Source of the DNA: Perlabentimonas gracilis | GTDB lineage: Bacteria; Bacteroidota; Bacteroidia; Bacteroidales; Tenuifilaceae | Direction of reading: 5' to 3' | NCBI RefSeq assembly: GCF_011174675.1 | Contig: NZ_JAANIG010000023.1 | Span: 1-64,000 of the forward strand | Length of the DNA stretch: 64,000 bases | Shown: positions 10,601 through 18,934 of the stretch, piece after piece | Layout of the letters: each line of letters opens with the position of its first letter | Numbering within the stretch: position 1 is the first letter of the stretch | Notes under the pieces: generated by a model | Database searches by the model: none | The model's input: the letters and a program-made list of their open reading frames with translations, nothing else | Told to the model about the DNA's origin: nothing | Program-made: the position numbers and the translations under genes

Positions 10601-13600
10601 GCAAACCCTACTGCTAGTTGGGTTGCTGGTTATGCTTATGCTAGGATTAACGGTTACGCTAGCGGTGTTGCTGATAGTTGTGCCGCACGATGAGGTTTCA
10701 CCACCAACAACTTCCATATAGTATGCACCCTCGTTCTTTGACTTTATGGTTGAGATGGAAAGGACAGGACTATCGGCACTGCTAATATTAACCAGCTCGG
10801 TATCGGCAGGAAGGTTTGTTAGGTCGATGCTAGTTCCAGAACCTTCGGCAATAAACCACCAGGTGTACTGCAAGGGTTCTACCCCTGTAGCCGATGCCAC
10901 CAGCTGAATGCTCTGATCCTCGCATAAAATGCTGCTATGGGCAGGTTGCAGAGTTATCTGTGGAGTGGGGTTTACAACCATCTCCACGTTTGCGGAGATA
11001 ACAGCATTGGTATTACAGGAGCCAGCAATTTCGCACGAGTAGTAACCGCTAAGGATGGTTTCTGCACTAGTTATACTTAGTATGCTAGTATTTACCCCAG
11101 AGTAAAACTCATTATTCTCAAGATACTCTCCATTTCGCATCCAGCGGTAGCTGGTTATTGTGCCTTCTGCCTCAACGGCTAGTTCAGTTCCGCTATTCTG
11201 ACAAATGGTAACAATAGGCTCTGGATCGTTAGGTTGTTTTGTTATACTAACCCCGCTATTCACATTAAGAATAATGGAAGATGATGTTGCGGTGCTTGTC
11301 CCACTACCGCAATTGGCCTCAACTATACTGGTGTAGCTACCAGCCTCATCGGTGGTGATACCCGTAATTCTTAATCTGCTAATGTTGGGACTTGGGGATG
11401 TAACGGAAAGCGTAGCTGATGTTAGAGGTAAATCGTTTATGTTAGTGCCCGATGCGCCACCCTTCTTCCATGCGAAAGTTGGGTTTGTGCCTGTAGCCTC
11501 AACGGTAAATACAACCTCACCGCCCTCGCAGCGGGTAAATGTTCCTGTGGATTGCGAAACAATGGTTACAATTGGGTTCACCACAAGTAAAGCCTCGTTG
11601 CTTGTTATTTCTGCCCCACAAGGGCCAAATACAGTGCAAGTGTAAACTCCACCATACGATAGCTGAGCGCTTGATATTTCAAGTTGAGAAGATGTTCTAC
11701 CTGATATGCCAGTGTCTGTATCGGGAATAGTTTCTCCATTTCGTTTCCACAGATAGGATCGTCCATCGCCCACGGCATCTATTGTAATGGTTGTGCTACC
11801 CCCCTCGCATACAGGATTGGTTGAGATAACGGGATTTGGATCTGTAAAATCAATCCAACCATTTATAGTTAGTTCAGCGGTATTACTTCTTACTGGTTGC
11901 CCTGCATCGGGATTGCAGCTGCCATCTACCTCCACCCAAAAGCTGCCCTCGTGCTCTGCCTTAATAATTGCTGATATAGTTAGCGTTGAGGTGTTATTAG
12001 CCGTATTGTTTGTTATGCTGATATTAGAAAGTGTTGTGGCCTCAACTTCCACTGCCGATCCTGCCTCCTTGAAGTGCCAAGTGTAGCCATCAGCCAAAAT
12101 ATGTCCCTTGGCTTGTACGGTAAAGGATACATTATCGCCCTCGCACTTGGCTCGGCTTATGGGGTTGGTGGTGATGACTGTTGTGGTGTTTACCTCAATA
12201 TTTGTAGCGTTACTAACTACCGATGACGTGTTGTTGCCACAGGTGCCAGTTGCAACACAGGAGTAATTGCCAATGTTTGTAGATACAGCATTGGAGATTT
12301 GTAGCTTGTTGGTGTTTCTCCCAGATATATTAGCATCGGTAATGGGTAGTCCATCTTTTAACCACTCAAAAGAGATGTTATCACCTGTAACATCAAACTC
12401 AAGGGTAATGGTTTCGCCCTCGCAGGCCGGGTTGCTACCGGTGATAATTGGGTCGTAATTATTTACAACCATCTTTTGGCTTACAGCAAGCGATGCAGAT
12501 GCCTGTTGTGTTGCTCCACAATCACCTGTAACCTCGCAGCGATAGGTTCCGCTATCACCAATATTTAAGCTAGATAATATGAGTTCGGCATTTATTTCAC
12601 CAACAATCTCACCATCATCTTTAAACCATTTGTAGCTTAGGTTTGTACCTTTTGCAACCACAGAGAATACATGCATATTACCCTCGCACTTTGTTCCACC
12701 AGTTGGCCCAACGGTTATTTGGGTAGTTGGGTTTACTGTAACAATCGATGCTGAGCTTCTATCCTCAATTCCATCCTTAGCTACCAAGCATGTGTATGCT
12801 CCCGTGTGACCTGTGTTTGCAGGATTAATGGTAAGCGATGGGCTGTTGGCTCCTGCAATGGTCTCGTCGTTGCGGAACCACTGGTACGAGTCAACAGGGT
12901 TGTGTGTGATTATGCTAAGCGTAAAGCTGTTACCCTCGCAAACGGTCTTGGGTGTTTCGGGATGCGTTTCAATTAGCCTCTCGGTTAGTACGGTTAGTGT
13001 TGCCGACTTGCTCTCAGTATCGCTGCACAAATCACCATAAACAGCACATTTGTATGAACCAGCGCCACTGTGGCTTGCATTGGTAATGGTTAGGGTTGGG
13101 TTGGTCTCTCCAGCTAGCTCATTCCAAGTAGTTGCAGATTCGGGCATGTGATACCACTGATAACCTGTTGCTGTTCCCGTAGTTGTTATGGAAAGGGAGA
13201 CATCCTCTCCAACCAAAACGCTGGTGGAGGCTGGTCCGTAAATCTTTATTTTTTCCTGAATGCTCAGGGTTTCGGATATGTTAATGGTGCTGCCACATAG
13301 CCCATTTACCTCAGCTTGGTAAATCCCATTGTCAGACGGGATAGGATTGTTAATTGTGAGTGTTTTGGTTTGGCTTCCACCAATGCGTGTTCCGTCGGTT
13401 AGGGCTGTTCCGCCCTTATACCACTGAATGGAGTGTCCTGTGCCCTCAGCATCAACCGTTAGGCTTATGTTTTGCCCTTCGCAAATTGGGTTTGCAGGGT
13501 TAACGGTTATGGTTGATGCGGTTGTTAGAACTGCCTCCAGAACCTCAACGGCATCCGTATAAATCTCTTGGCATATATTTGTTAGTTGACAACGGTAGTT

Positions 13601-16600
13601 TCCCTCGCTAGTTGCTGTATATGTGCTTGAGCTGGCTCCTGTTATGTTTTGCCAATCGGTACCATCCCATTCTTGCCATTGGTATTGTACAGTTCCCTTA
13701 GCAACAACAGTAACACCCATTGAACTACCAGGGCAGTAGTAACCACCCTTGGGTTGCTGTGTGATAACTATTTGCTCCTGAACGGTTAGCGTATAGATGG
13801 TGGTTGAGGTGTTTCCGCATGAGCTGGTTATTTGGCACGTATAGTCTCCTGCGTCATCAACGGTAATGTTGTTTATAGAAAGGGTTTCGAGGTTTACCCC
13901 ATTAATGCGGGCCGTATTGGTTAGTGCCACCCCATTCTTGTACCACTGCAGCTGCATATCTGCAGATCCTGTAACATTTACCGTAAAGGTTGTGTTATTG
14001 CCCTCGCATCTTGTTTTGCTGGTTTCGGTAGTTGGGGGCGGGGTAACAACAACAGTTGGTTCAACTTGTAGCCGGGCAGCTGTGCTGTTTATGCTTCCAC
14101 AATCCGACAACACAACGCACCGGTAGAAACCATTATGCGAAACTGCATCAGGATTGTTAATTGTGAGTATCCTGTTATCGTTGGCTATTCCTCCGGGTAA
14201 CCCTCCCCAAGGCACAGTCTCCACCTCTCTGAACTGCCATTCGTAATCATAGGTTTCTGGGTCATTACCAGTAACCGTTACGCTAAACTGAACGCTTTCG
14301 GTGCCACTACAAATGGTTCTAGAGGCTGGATTGGCTGTTATGATTGGTGCCGATTTTACATTTAGAAACGCGCTAACCGTTTTGGGTTCACCGCAAGTGC
14401 CTGTAACTTGGCAACTATAGGTATCTTCATCGCCCTCTATAATGTTTTCAATAGATAGTGAGTTTGTTTGAGATCCTATGATTCTATCGGAGTCGGTTAG
14501 CTCTATTCCATCCTTAAACCATTGGTAGGTGAAGTCGGGATTGTATTCTACCACAAAGTTTGCGTCTTGCCCTACGCATCGGGTGATATCGTCCAAATCG
14601 ATTGGATTGGCTGCTTCTCCCTCCGAAACCTCAGCCTTATTGGTGGCTTCGGTTGCACAACCATTGGTTACCATACTGTAGTAAGTGCCAGCATTGCTTG
14701 CCTGATAATTGTTAAAGGCCAAAGATTGACCTGTACTTACAGGCGCTGCTTCACCTTCTTTATACCAAGTATATGTTAGCGACCCAGATGGTGTCGTTGC
14801 CTCGGTGGTAAGCACAAAATTATCGCCTATGCACTTCACCTTATCGGTTGGGTGCTTGGTAATACTTATGGTGTTGCTGGCAACGGTAAGTTGTGTGCTA
14901 GATGTTGTAGTTGACTTACAACTATTTGATACCAAGCAACTGTAAAGAGCCTCATCGGCTTGTGAAACGTTAGTGAGGGTTAACGTTGGTGAGGTTGCTC
15001 CAACTATATTAGCCCCATTTTTCCGCCACTGATAACTTACATCTGTATTGCTAGTTTCTACGGTGAAAGTTACCGCACTGCCCTCGCAAACAGTTTTTGG
15101 GGTGGGTTGTTTGGTAATGGTAAAGTCATTGTCAACAGTGATGATTGCCTCTTGACTAGTTACCGTTCCGCACGAATTGGTAATACTTACCTTGTATGTG
15201 CCAGCTTCTGTGGCTGTGAAAACGGAGTTGTTATTGCCTTGCGATAAATTATCCTTAAACCACTCGTAAGTTGGTGTTGGTGTAAGTGGGGTGTGCGTAA
15301 CGGATAGCTCAACGCTGCCACCATCGCAAATTGTTTGGTTTTGGGGAGGGGCTGTAATTGTTATACCCTCAAGCACTGTTAGGGTGCTACTCGACTGTAT
15401 TACATCGCACCCATTGCTTGCGGTTACCCTGTATGAGTTACCGTTATGGGCCGATGTTGCCACGGGCAATGTGTATGATGGGCCGTTGGCACCAGCGATA
15501 ACAGTTCCATTCTCTTCCCATATGTAGCTAGTTATATTTGCCGTTGGTTCTACAGAGAATGTTATGTTGGCTGTGCCATCACATACAGATTTATTCTCAA
15601 GTGGTGTAATGGATATTGGTTGTTTTACAAGGAGTTCAACCTCGTTTGAGTAGAAAATACCACAACCCAGTGTCTCAATTTTACCTCGGTAAATACCAGC
15701 AATGCTAGTAGTATAGGTTAGATTGCTATTGGGCGCAGGAGCATCAACAAAATTGGCTCCGTCTTTAACCTGCCACACCACATTGCTGTAGTCGCCATCA
15801 ATAACTAATGAGAATGTTGCATTATTGTCAGAACAGATTGATGTGCTTGAAGGTGTAGCCAACTTGGTGGTAACACGCTCCTTAATAACAACTCGTACCT
15901 CATTGCTCTGGTCGCTTCCACAGGTGCCGCTAACTAGCACGTAGTAGCTACCAGCTTGTGCCGATGTAATATTTGAAATTGTTAAGGTGTTTCCATTGGT
16001 TCCGCTGTATATCCCGTCGTTTGTAAGGGGCGTAGCGCTTCCAACCTTGTACCAACTATAGGTTGGGTTGTGGGCATCTGCACCAACGGTTATGTTAACG
16101 TTAGAGCTTTCGCATACAACAATATCATCGGTGGGGAAGGTGTTTATTAAAGTTTCAATGGGTATGGTTAGTGTAACCGTATTGGTAGTTTCGGTGGCTC
16201 CACAAGGGCTAGAGATTTCGCAGTAGTACTCACCAACATCGCTAATATCAATTGAGTTTAGCCCAATATTTGCTGAGGTTCCCTCGGGGCCTGGCACCAC
16301 CACGAAATTAGTTTCTCCTTCCTCCTTAAACCACCATTGGTAGGTTAGGCTTGTTCCGGTGGCACTGGTTGTAAAATTGATGTTGCTCCCCTCACAGGCC
16401 GTTTTACTTGTGGGTTGCGCTGTAATTACAATCGGGTCATCGATGAACAGTTCAGCATCGTTACTCTTAACCGGATTTCCGCAATCGCCTGTAACCACAC
16501 AGTAGTATGTGCCGGCATCGGCACTCAATAGGTTGGTGATGCTGTATGTCGATTCTGTTGCTCCTGCGCCTAAGCTATTGTTGTCTTTGAACCACTGATA

Positions 16601-18694
16601 GGTTCTGTTTTTTCCAACGGCAGTTACAGATAGTGTTGTCCCCTGCCCAGAGCAAATGTTAGCACTCAGAGGATGGCTTGTAATTCTCGTCTTTGGCTCA
16701 ACGTATAGCCTCACTCTATTCGACTCAATCGGGTCGCCACAATCGCTCGAAACTATGCAGTATACCTCAGAGTTGTTTTTATCAAGCGATACGCTGTTTA
16801 CGATAAGCACGTTATTGTCAACTCCAAGATCAACACCCCCTACAAACCATTGGTATATTGGGTTTATTCCAGTTACTTCTACGCTGAATGTGACAGAACC
16901 ATCTTCGCATATTGTAGCGCTTTCGGGCTGTTTAGTTATTGCCACTTCAGGAAGTATTGATATTGTTGCGCTGCTGTTCATTTGTCTAGTGCAGCCTGTT
17001 GTTGGATTGGTGGCAATAACGGTATAGGTTCCAGCGTTGGTTTGCTTCTCAAAGCTAATTTCCCCACCATCACCCGTTTTGGTGTCTGCTATGGTCGCAG
17101 CGTTTCTGTAGAGTTGGTAGGCAAAAGTATTCTCCGAACTGCTAAGCTTAATCTGTACGCCTTCAGGGTCGGCTGGACAATGACTTCCACCGCCAGATAC
17201 GCTGAAAACTAGAGGGAGGGGGTTAACTACAAATACTTTTGTAATGCTCGATGTGCATCCATCAGCCGATGTGAATTGGTAGGTAACGCTGTAGCTACCT
17301 GCCGACAAATTGGACAATTCAAGCGTTGCTGTGCCGTTTCCGTGGTCAAGAATTGCATCGCCAGTAAAGAAACCACTAGGTGCCCGATTGCCTGTTAGCG
17401 TAATGTCATTATGTCCACGACAAAATTCTTGGTTATTACTTATCCCCGAGAAATTAACATTGGGCAAGCTGAAAACCTGTACCGTTTGGGTAACGATATT
17501 GTCACATTCGCCATCGTTATAGGTGTAGGTTACGGTATGTACTCCAGCCCCAGCTGTAATGGGGTTGAATGTAGCTGTTCCATCCCCATTGTCCGTAACT
17601 CCCAGACCTGATACCGAACCGGCAGGTTCTGAGTAGGTGAATACTACCGAAGGTTCGTTAAGGCAAAAAGTGCTAGGCAGGTCATTTATTGATATTTCGG
17701 TTCCAACTCTTGTGCTCCGCGTTGTGGAGTAGTAGCAGCTGTTTGGGTCGGTATAGTTATAGGTTATTGTATGCGTACCCAAACCCGCAGAAGAAGGGTT
17801 AAAAGTGGCGGTTCCATTCCCATGGTCAGTAATCCCAGCGCCAAAGAACTGGCCTCCGTTAGCATTTGCTCCAAGAGTATTATTGTATGCAGTAATGGTA
17901 TACGCTGGCTCATTTTGACACTGATTGTCTTTAAAGTCAAGTAGTGATATGTTTGGCGAATCTAGTACCTCAAAAGTAACGGTTGTTGTGTTTGAAAAAT
18001 CTCCTTGGGCAGTTGTTACGGTGTATCTGGCTTCTATTTGGTAAGTTCCGGTGCCAACTGAAAGAGGATAAAAAGTATTGCTTACAACTCCCTCGCCCGA
18101 AAAATACCATGCTCCCCCATCTGGTGAACCAGTGCCACCATCAATAACGAAGGGGTCACCATCCTCGCAGAACTCTGTTCGCGTGGGGTTAAAGGTTATG
18201 GTTGGTAGTACGGTTATATTCCAAATGCGGGTATTATTGCTGCTACTGTGAGGTGCAGTAACAGTAAAGTTGCCAACGCTAGAGCATGTGGTGTTGAATG
18301 TTTTTGTTTGCGTATCACCCTCTAAGCAAGTGTTATAGGATACAGGATCCACTGTCCAGTCATTCAGCCCACCTGAGTGTCCTTCGAGCAAAGTTGTTTC
18401 TCCATAGAAAAGTGTTAAGTTAGTAGTTGTTTGTCCAATAGCAGCCGAGGTAAATAACAGAAGGAAGCTAACAACCAAGGAAGCTAACACTCCTCTTTTC
18501 CCAGATGACAAACGGAACAGACCATCTTCTGGCTTCTTTGAGAGTTCAACTGTTGTGCTGCTTTTTAGAGAAATATATTGATAACGGTTCATTTCTGTCA
18601 ACTTTTTATGCTTAGGATTACTCTTCATAGGATATACGAAGGGTATGTTAGATGGTTTGACAGACACCCCTTGTTTGTTGGTGATATTTATCAT
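4673..18694 (-). CDS. Giant Ig/PKD-repeat surface protein with type B T9SS sorting domain (SprB-like)
   Basis: About 4,670 residues, over a fifth of the window. Layout by residue: 1-68 a basic leader; 69-91 a hydrophobic signal ending TSAAIGQ; 92-584 four repeats around a GTATFNP motif; 585-3253 a run of 29 Ig-like repeats of roughly 92 residues by my count (motifs CEG, YQW, DAGxYxC), most with a Cys pair; 3254-3340 a PKD-like spacer; 3341-4400 thirteen repeats of about 81 residues (AGxDQTIC ... VTNLxxGxNxFRWTV); 4401-4570 two PKD domains (VLGDDSS, DFGDGKD); 4571-4674 the gliding-motility-associated C-terminal domain starting FFFPDAFTPNP and ending NVLLIAKEY. Such proteins are exported by T9SS and act as filamentous adhesins. 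Neither the Ig nor the short repeats are identical copies, so the array is old rather than recently expanded. Start: a TTG at 18697 and ATGs at 18694 and at codons 24 and 36 are possible. The signal lies unusually far in for the first starts, so a downstream ATG may be used. Confidence 0.88.
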   Translation of the reverse strand: MINITNKQGVSVKPSNIPFVYPMKSNPKHKKLTEMNRYQYISLKSSTTVELSKKPEDGLFRLSSGKRGVLASLVVSFLLLFTSAAIGQTTTNLTLFYGETTLLEGHSGGLNDWTVDPVSYNTCLEGDTQTKTFNTTCSSVGNFTVTAPHSSSNNTRIWNITVLPTITFNPTRTEFCEDGDPFVIDGGTGSPDGGAWYFSGEGVVSNTFYPLSVGTGTYQIEARYTVTTAQGDFSNTTTVTFEVLDSPNISLLDFKDNQCQNEPAYTITAYNNTLGANANGGQFFGAGITDHGNGTATFNPSSAGLGTHTITYNYTDPNSCYYSTTRSTRVGTEISINDLPSTFCLNEPSVVFTYSEPAGSVSGLGVTDNGDGTATFNPITAGAGVHTVTYTYNDGECDNIVTQTVQVFSLPNVNFSGISNNQEFCRGHNDITLTGNRAPSGFFTGDAILDHGNGTATLELSNLSAGSYSVTYQFTSADGCTSSITKVFVVNPLPLVFSVSGGGSHCPADPEGVQIKLSSSENTFAYQLYRNAATIADTKTGDGGEISFEKQTNAGTYTVIATNPTTGCTRQMNSSATISILPEVAITKQPESATICEDGSVTFSVEVTGINPIYQWFVGGVDLGVDNNVLIVNSVSLDKNNSEVYCIVSSDCGDPIESNRVRLYVEPKTRITSHPLSANICSGQGTTLSVTAVGKNRTYQWFKDNNSLGAGATESTYSITNLLSADAGTYYCVVTGDCGNPVKSNDAELFIDDPIVITAQPTSKTACEGSNINFTTSATGTSLTYQWWFKEEGETNFVVVPGPEGTSANIGLNSIDISDVGEYYCEISSPCGATETTNTVTLTIPIETLINTFPTDDIVVCESSNVNITVGADAHNPTYSWYKVGSATPLTNDGIYSGTNGNTLTISNITSAQAGSYYVLVSGTCGSDQSNEVRVVIKERVTTKLATPSSTSICSDNNATFSLVIDGDYSNVVWQVKDGANFVDAPAPNSNLTYTTSIAGIYRGKIETLGCGIFYSNEVELLVKQPISITPLENKSVCDGTANITFSVEPTANITSYIWEENGTVIAGANGPSYTLPVATSAHNGNSYRVTASNGCDVIQSSSTLTVLEGITITAPPQNQTICDGGSVELSVTHTPLTPTPTYEWFKDNLSQGNNNSVFTATEAGTYKVSITNSCGTVTSQEAIITVDNDFTITKQPTPKTVCEGSAVTFTVETSNTDVSYQWRKNGANIVGATSPTLTLTNVSQADEALYSCLVSNSCKSTTTSSTQLTVASNTISITKHPTDKVKCIGDNFVLTTEATTPSGSLTYTWYKEGEAAPVSTGQSLAFNNYQASNAGTYYSMVTNGCATEATNKAEVSEGEAANPIDLDDITRCVGQDANFVVEYNPDFTYQWFKDGIELTDSDRIIGSQTNSLSIENIIEGDEDTYSCQVTGTCGEPKTVSAFLNVKSAPIITANPASRTICSGTESVQFSVTVTGNDPETYDYEWQFREVETVPWGGLPGGIANDNRILTINNPDAVSHNGFYRCVVLSDCGSINSTAARLQVEPTVVVTPPPTTETSKTRCEGNNTTFTVNVTGSADMQLQWYKNGVALTNTARINGVNLETLSINNITVDDAGDYTCQITSSCGNTSTTIYTLTVQEQIVITQQPKGGYYCPGSSMGVTVVAKGTVQYQWQEWDGTDWQNITGASSSTYTATSEGNYRCQLTNICQEIYTDAVEVLEAVLTTASTITVNPANPICEGQNISLTVDAEGTGHSIQWYKGGTALTDGTRIGGSQTKTLTINNPIPSDNGIYQAEVNGLCGSTINISETLSIQEKIKIYGPASTSVLVGEDVSLSITTTGTATGYQWYHMPESATTWNELAGETNPTLTITNASHSGAGSYKCAVYGDLCSDTESKSATLTVLTERLIETHPETPKTVCEGNSFTLSIITHNPVDSYQWFRNDETIAGANSPSLTINPANTGHTGAYTCLVAKDGIEDRSSASIVTVNPTTQITVGPTGGTKCEGNMHVFSVVAKGTNLSYKWFKDDGEIVGEINAELILSSLNIGDSGTYRCEVTGDCGATQQASASLAVSQKMVVNNYDPIITGSNPACEGETITLEFDVTGDNISFEWLKDGLPITDANISGRNTNKLQISNAVSTNIGNYSCVATGTCGNNTSSVVSNATNIEVNTTTVITTNPISRAKCEGDNVSFTVQAKGHILADGYTWHFKEAGSAVEVEATTLSNISITNNTANNTSTLTISAIIKAEHEGSFWVEVDGSCNPDAGQPVRSNTAELTINGWIDFTDPNPVISTNPVCEGGSTTITIDAVGDGRSYLWKRNGETIPDTDTGISGRTSSQLEISSAQLSYGGVYTCTVFGPCGAEITSNEALLVVNPIVTIVSQSTGTFTRCEGGEVVFTVEATGTNPTFAWKKGGASGTNINDLPLTSATLSVTSPSPNISRLRITGITTDEAGSYTSIVEANCGSGTSTATSSSIILNVNSGVSITKQPNDPEPIVTICQNSGTELAVEAEGTITSYRWMRNGEYLENNEFYSGVNTSILSITSAETILSGYYSCEIAGSCNTNAVISANVEMVVNPTPQITLQPAHSSILCEDQSIQLVASATGVEPLQYTWWFIAEGSGTSIDLTNLPADTELVNISSADSPVLSISTIKSKNEGAYYMEVVGGETSSCGTTISNTASVTVNPSISITSNPTSSRVCEGTTATFTVNATGTGELAYQWIYNNSVVINNNGTYTGANSNQLTVSSASKEHEGQYTCIITSSCNEVETYPVTLSVTTNTTITANPLDQTVLVGNSASFNVAASGSHNPLTYQWQKYNDATNSYEDVPGAESTTYIIGTVSIDDAGRYRCAVTGDCGVKYSNPAVLTINQPVSITDHPQDLPPLCVGDAANFSVTATGTVLNYQWQFRGTGVWETLTDGNGISGANSSHLTIASTTTDNNGLYRCVVTGPTSSVTTNSNTATLIVNDAVTITNEPESQSKCSGDNLVLEVEAIGIGLDYIWHKNNAPLTDDGRITGTETNRLVIYNITSDDAGDYHCVVTNSCDSKESNVAIISINPTVKVTIPADESLIKERCVGQTVTFSVESNVANVSYQWHKGNTPLGNGTQPNGATTVSGANSPNLTISSLQLEDAGNYYCRVTDGCTSANSTYAKLELRSETPIELEPQDIAVCEGNAAFFEVKATATGTDLTYSWYKDNSATPLENIDGKITGANGNVLSISNVSADDAGSYHCVITGGCSIESTSPAELSVNELPVTAGAITGSISVCQGATNVHYTVPQIAHATTYVWELPYGATIASGTGTNSIQVNFSNISTSGSITVHGVNGCGIGAKSDPLPITVNPTPYAYAGSNQRECSSTFTLEANEAIGGVWSIITGDAVFEPGHKDIHNPTITDVLSGTNTFRWTVTQNGCTAFDEVTITNLQVDVDAGDDQTICSTEVLLEAVAPIEGASWRVVPNQGQGAIEDPYSPTTIVTNLSQGVNVFEWRVNNDNCISSDRVYITNNRPLPPYAGQDDAVASDEYTLQASAPEDGTIGSWEIISGGGTFDNANNPETTIRNLMPGANILQWTVSRGSCSLSDQVIIENIMLEPADAGEDQTLCINYTSLNAKAPIVGVGEWTVISGGGVFDDRNNPNTRVTNLAQGENVLRWTVRISAEGVSYDEVTIINHMPTIANAGADRALCTNEVQLSANAAAYGTSTWTRISGSATIADINDPTTQVTNLSPGVNEFKWTIDNNGCVSTDFVIISNDTPTVANAGEDQTICTSSTELLPNSPTFGTGSWSIESGSGFFEGNIVSNLGPDDNVFVYTITNGQCKSIDKVTITNHKPTTPNAGYDLNICVDNVVLDANPVLQGVGSWSRISGSGDIADITNPKTGVTNLSYGMNIFRWTIEKEGCSEFDEVIVSNNYIEAFAGSDETLCESTYQLMAANPEPGIGTWSILEASSASFDDRNAPNAVVTNLSKGSNKFRWTVDNKGCIATADVTITNSMPTTALAGEDQSVCAKEANLFANAPSYGKGVWSAMSGSAYFDDPEDPKTRIRNLVEGDNVLRWTITEGICSSFDDVLITRNLPEEVFAGNDQVVCSNEVTLAASPASIGTGRWEIVSGQGAGVFEDRYKHNTKVTNLGQGDNVFRWTVSSGDCHVSDEVIIRSSIPSTAFAGADQTLCSDNTMLNANSANDEIETGSWQLISGSAEFENPNSPTSRAINIRRGENVIAWVIDRDGCQSISELKLINNSPSQPIINSVGDNNQICADSVTLFAQNPAIGTGYWSTPSNDAVILNPEQNQTKVINLKFGTNTFRWTTTHMNCSLFSDIIVTNNLMYVNAGKDTTVNDPTVQLIGNVPNPGTGYWETVAANPETEIETPDNFSTFVHHLGAGANVFRWNIDYKGCIASDEITVNYIVWPEVDFEASTYSGCPPLEIRFTNKTIGQGAPYTWVLGDDSSPVVQQQVAPLAHTYHTPGVYKVTLTATAPGTNNTVTEEKTITIHPSPTASFEIAPEVVYIPGQTVSGYNYSRNIVTSIWDFGDGKDLVEAFAPIYEYSDTGKFNITLRVINQYDCEDTHTIFDAVHVVKRSRFFFPDAFTPNPYGGSGGTYSVTDRLNNVFYPILADGEILDYELKVFNRAGVMVFLSNDINIGWDGYYKGKLLPQGVYVYYITGKYNNGEPFREVGNVLLIAKEY

Positions 18695-18697
18695 CAA

Positions 18698-18934
18698 GAT
18701 TTTTGGTGTAAGATGTAAAAAATAGCCTTAGTTGAGTTGATGAATACTTTAACGCCTAGGTTAACTCCCTGATTTTGTCTGTACAATATCCAGTTTCAAC
18801 CAAAATAGAGAATGTAGGGTCACTTTTCGCCCGCATTTTCTCAACATTCCCGCCCCAAAACTGTTGATTCCATTAAATTCTAAAATATCACACCTAATTT
18901 TTTTACCTTTGCTTAAAAGGCAAAACCTAATAAA
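18698..18934. other. Divergent promoter region between the giant adhesin and sucA
   Basis: A 237-bp spacer from which the giant surface protein is read leftwards and sucA rightwards. The only recognised signal is a TAnnTTTG box near sucA, listed separately. No gene, repeat or strong hairpin was seen. Confidence 0.5.
18904..18911 (+). promoter_or_regulatory. Bacteroidota -7 box (TACCTTTG) upstream of sucA
   Basis: TACCTTTG matches the TAnnTTTG consensus of Bacteroidota primary sigma factors and sits 23 bp before the sucA ATG. No clear TTG element lies at the expected distance upstream, so the call rests on the -7 box alone. Confidence 0.45.

Noticed and set aside
4673-18694. Frameshift or assembly collapse in the giant gene
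   Set aside because: One uninterrupted frame spans 14 kb, the repeat copies are divergent, and both the signal region and sorting domain are intact.
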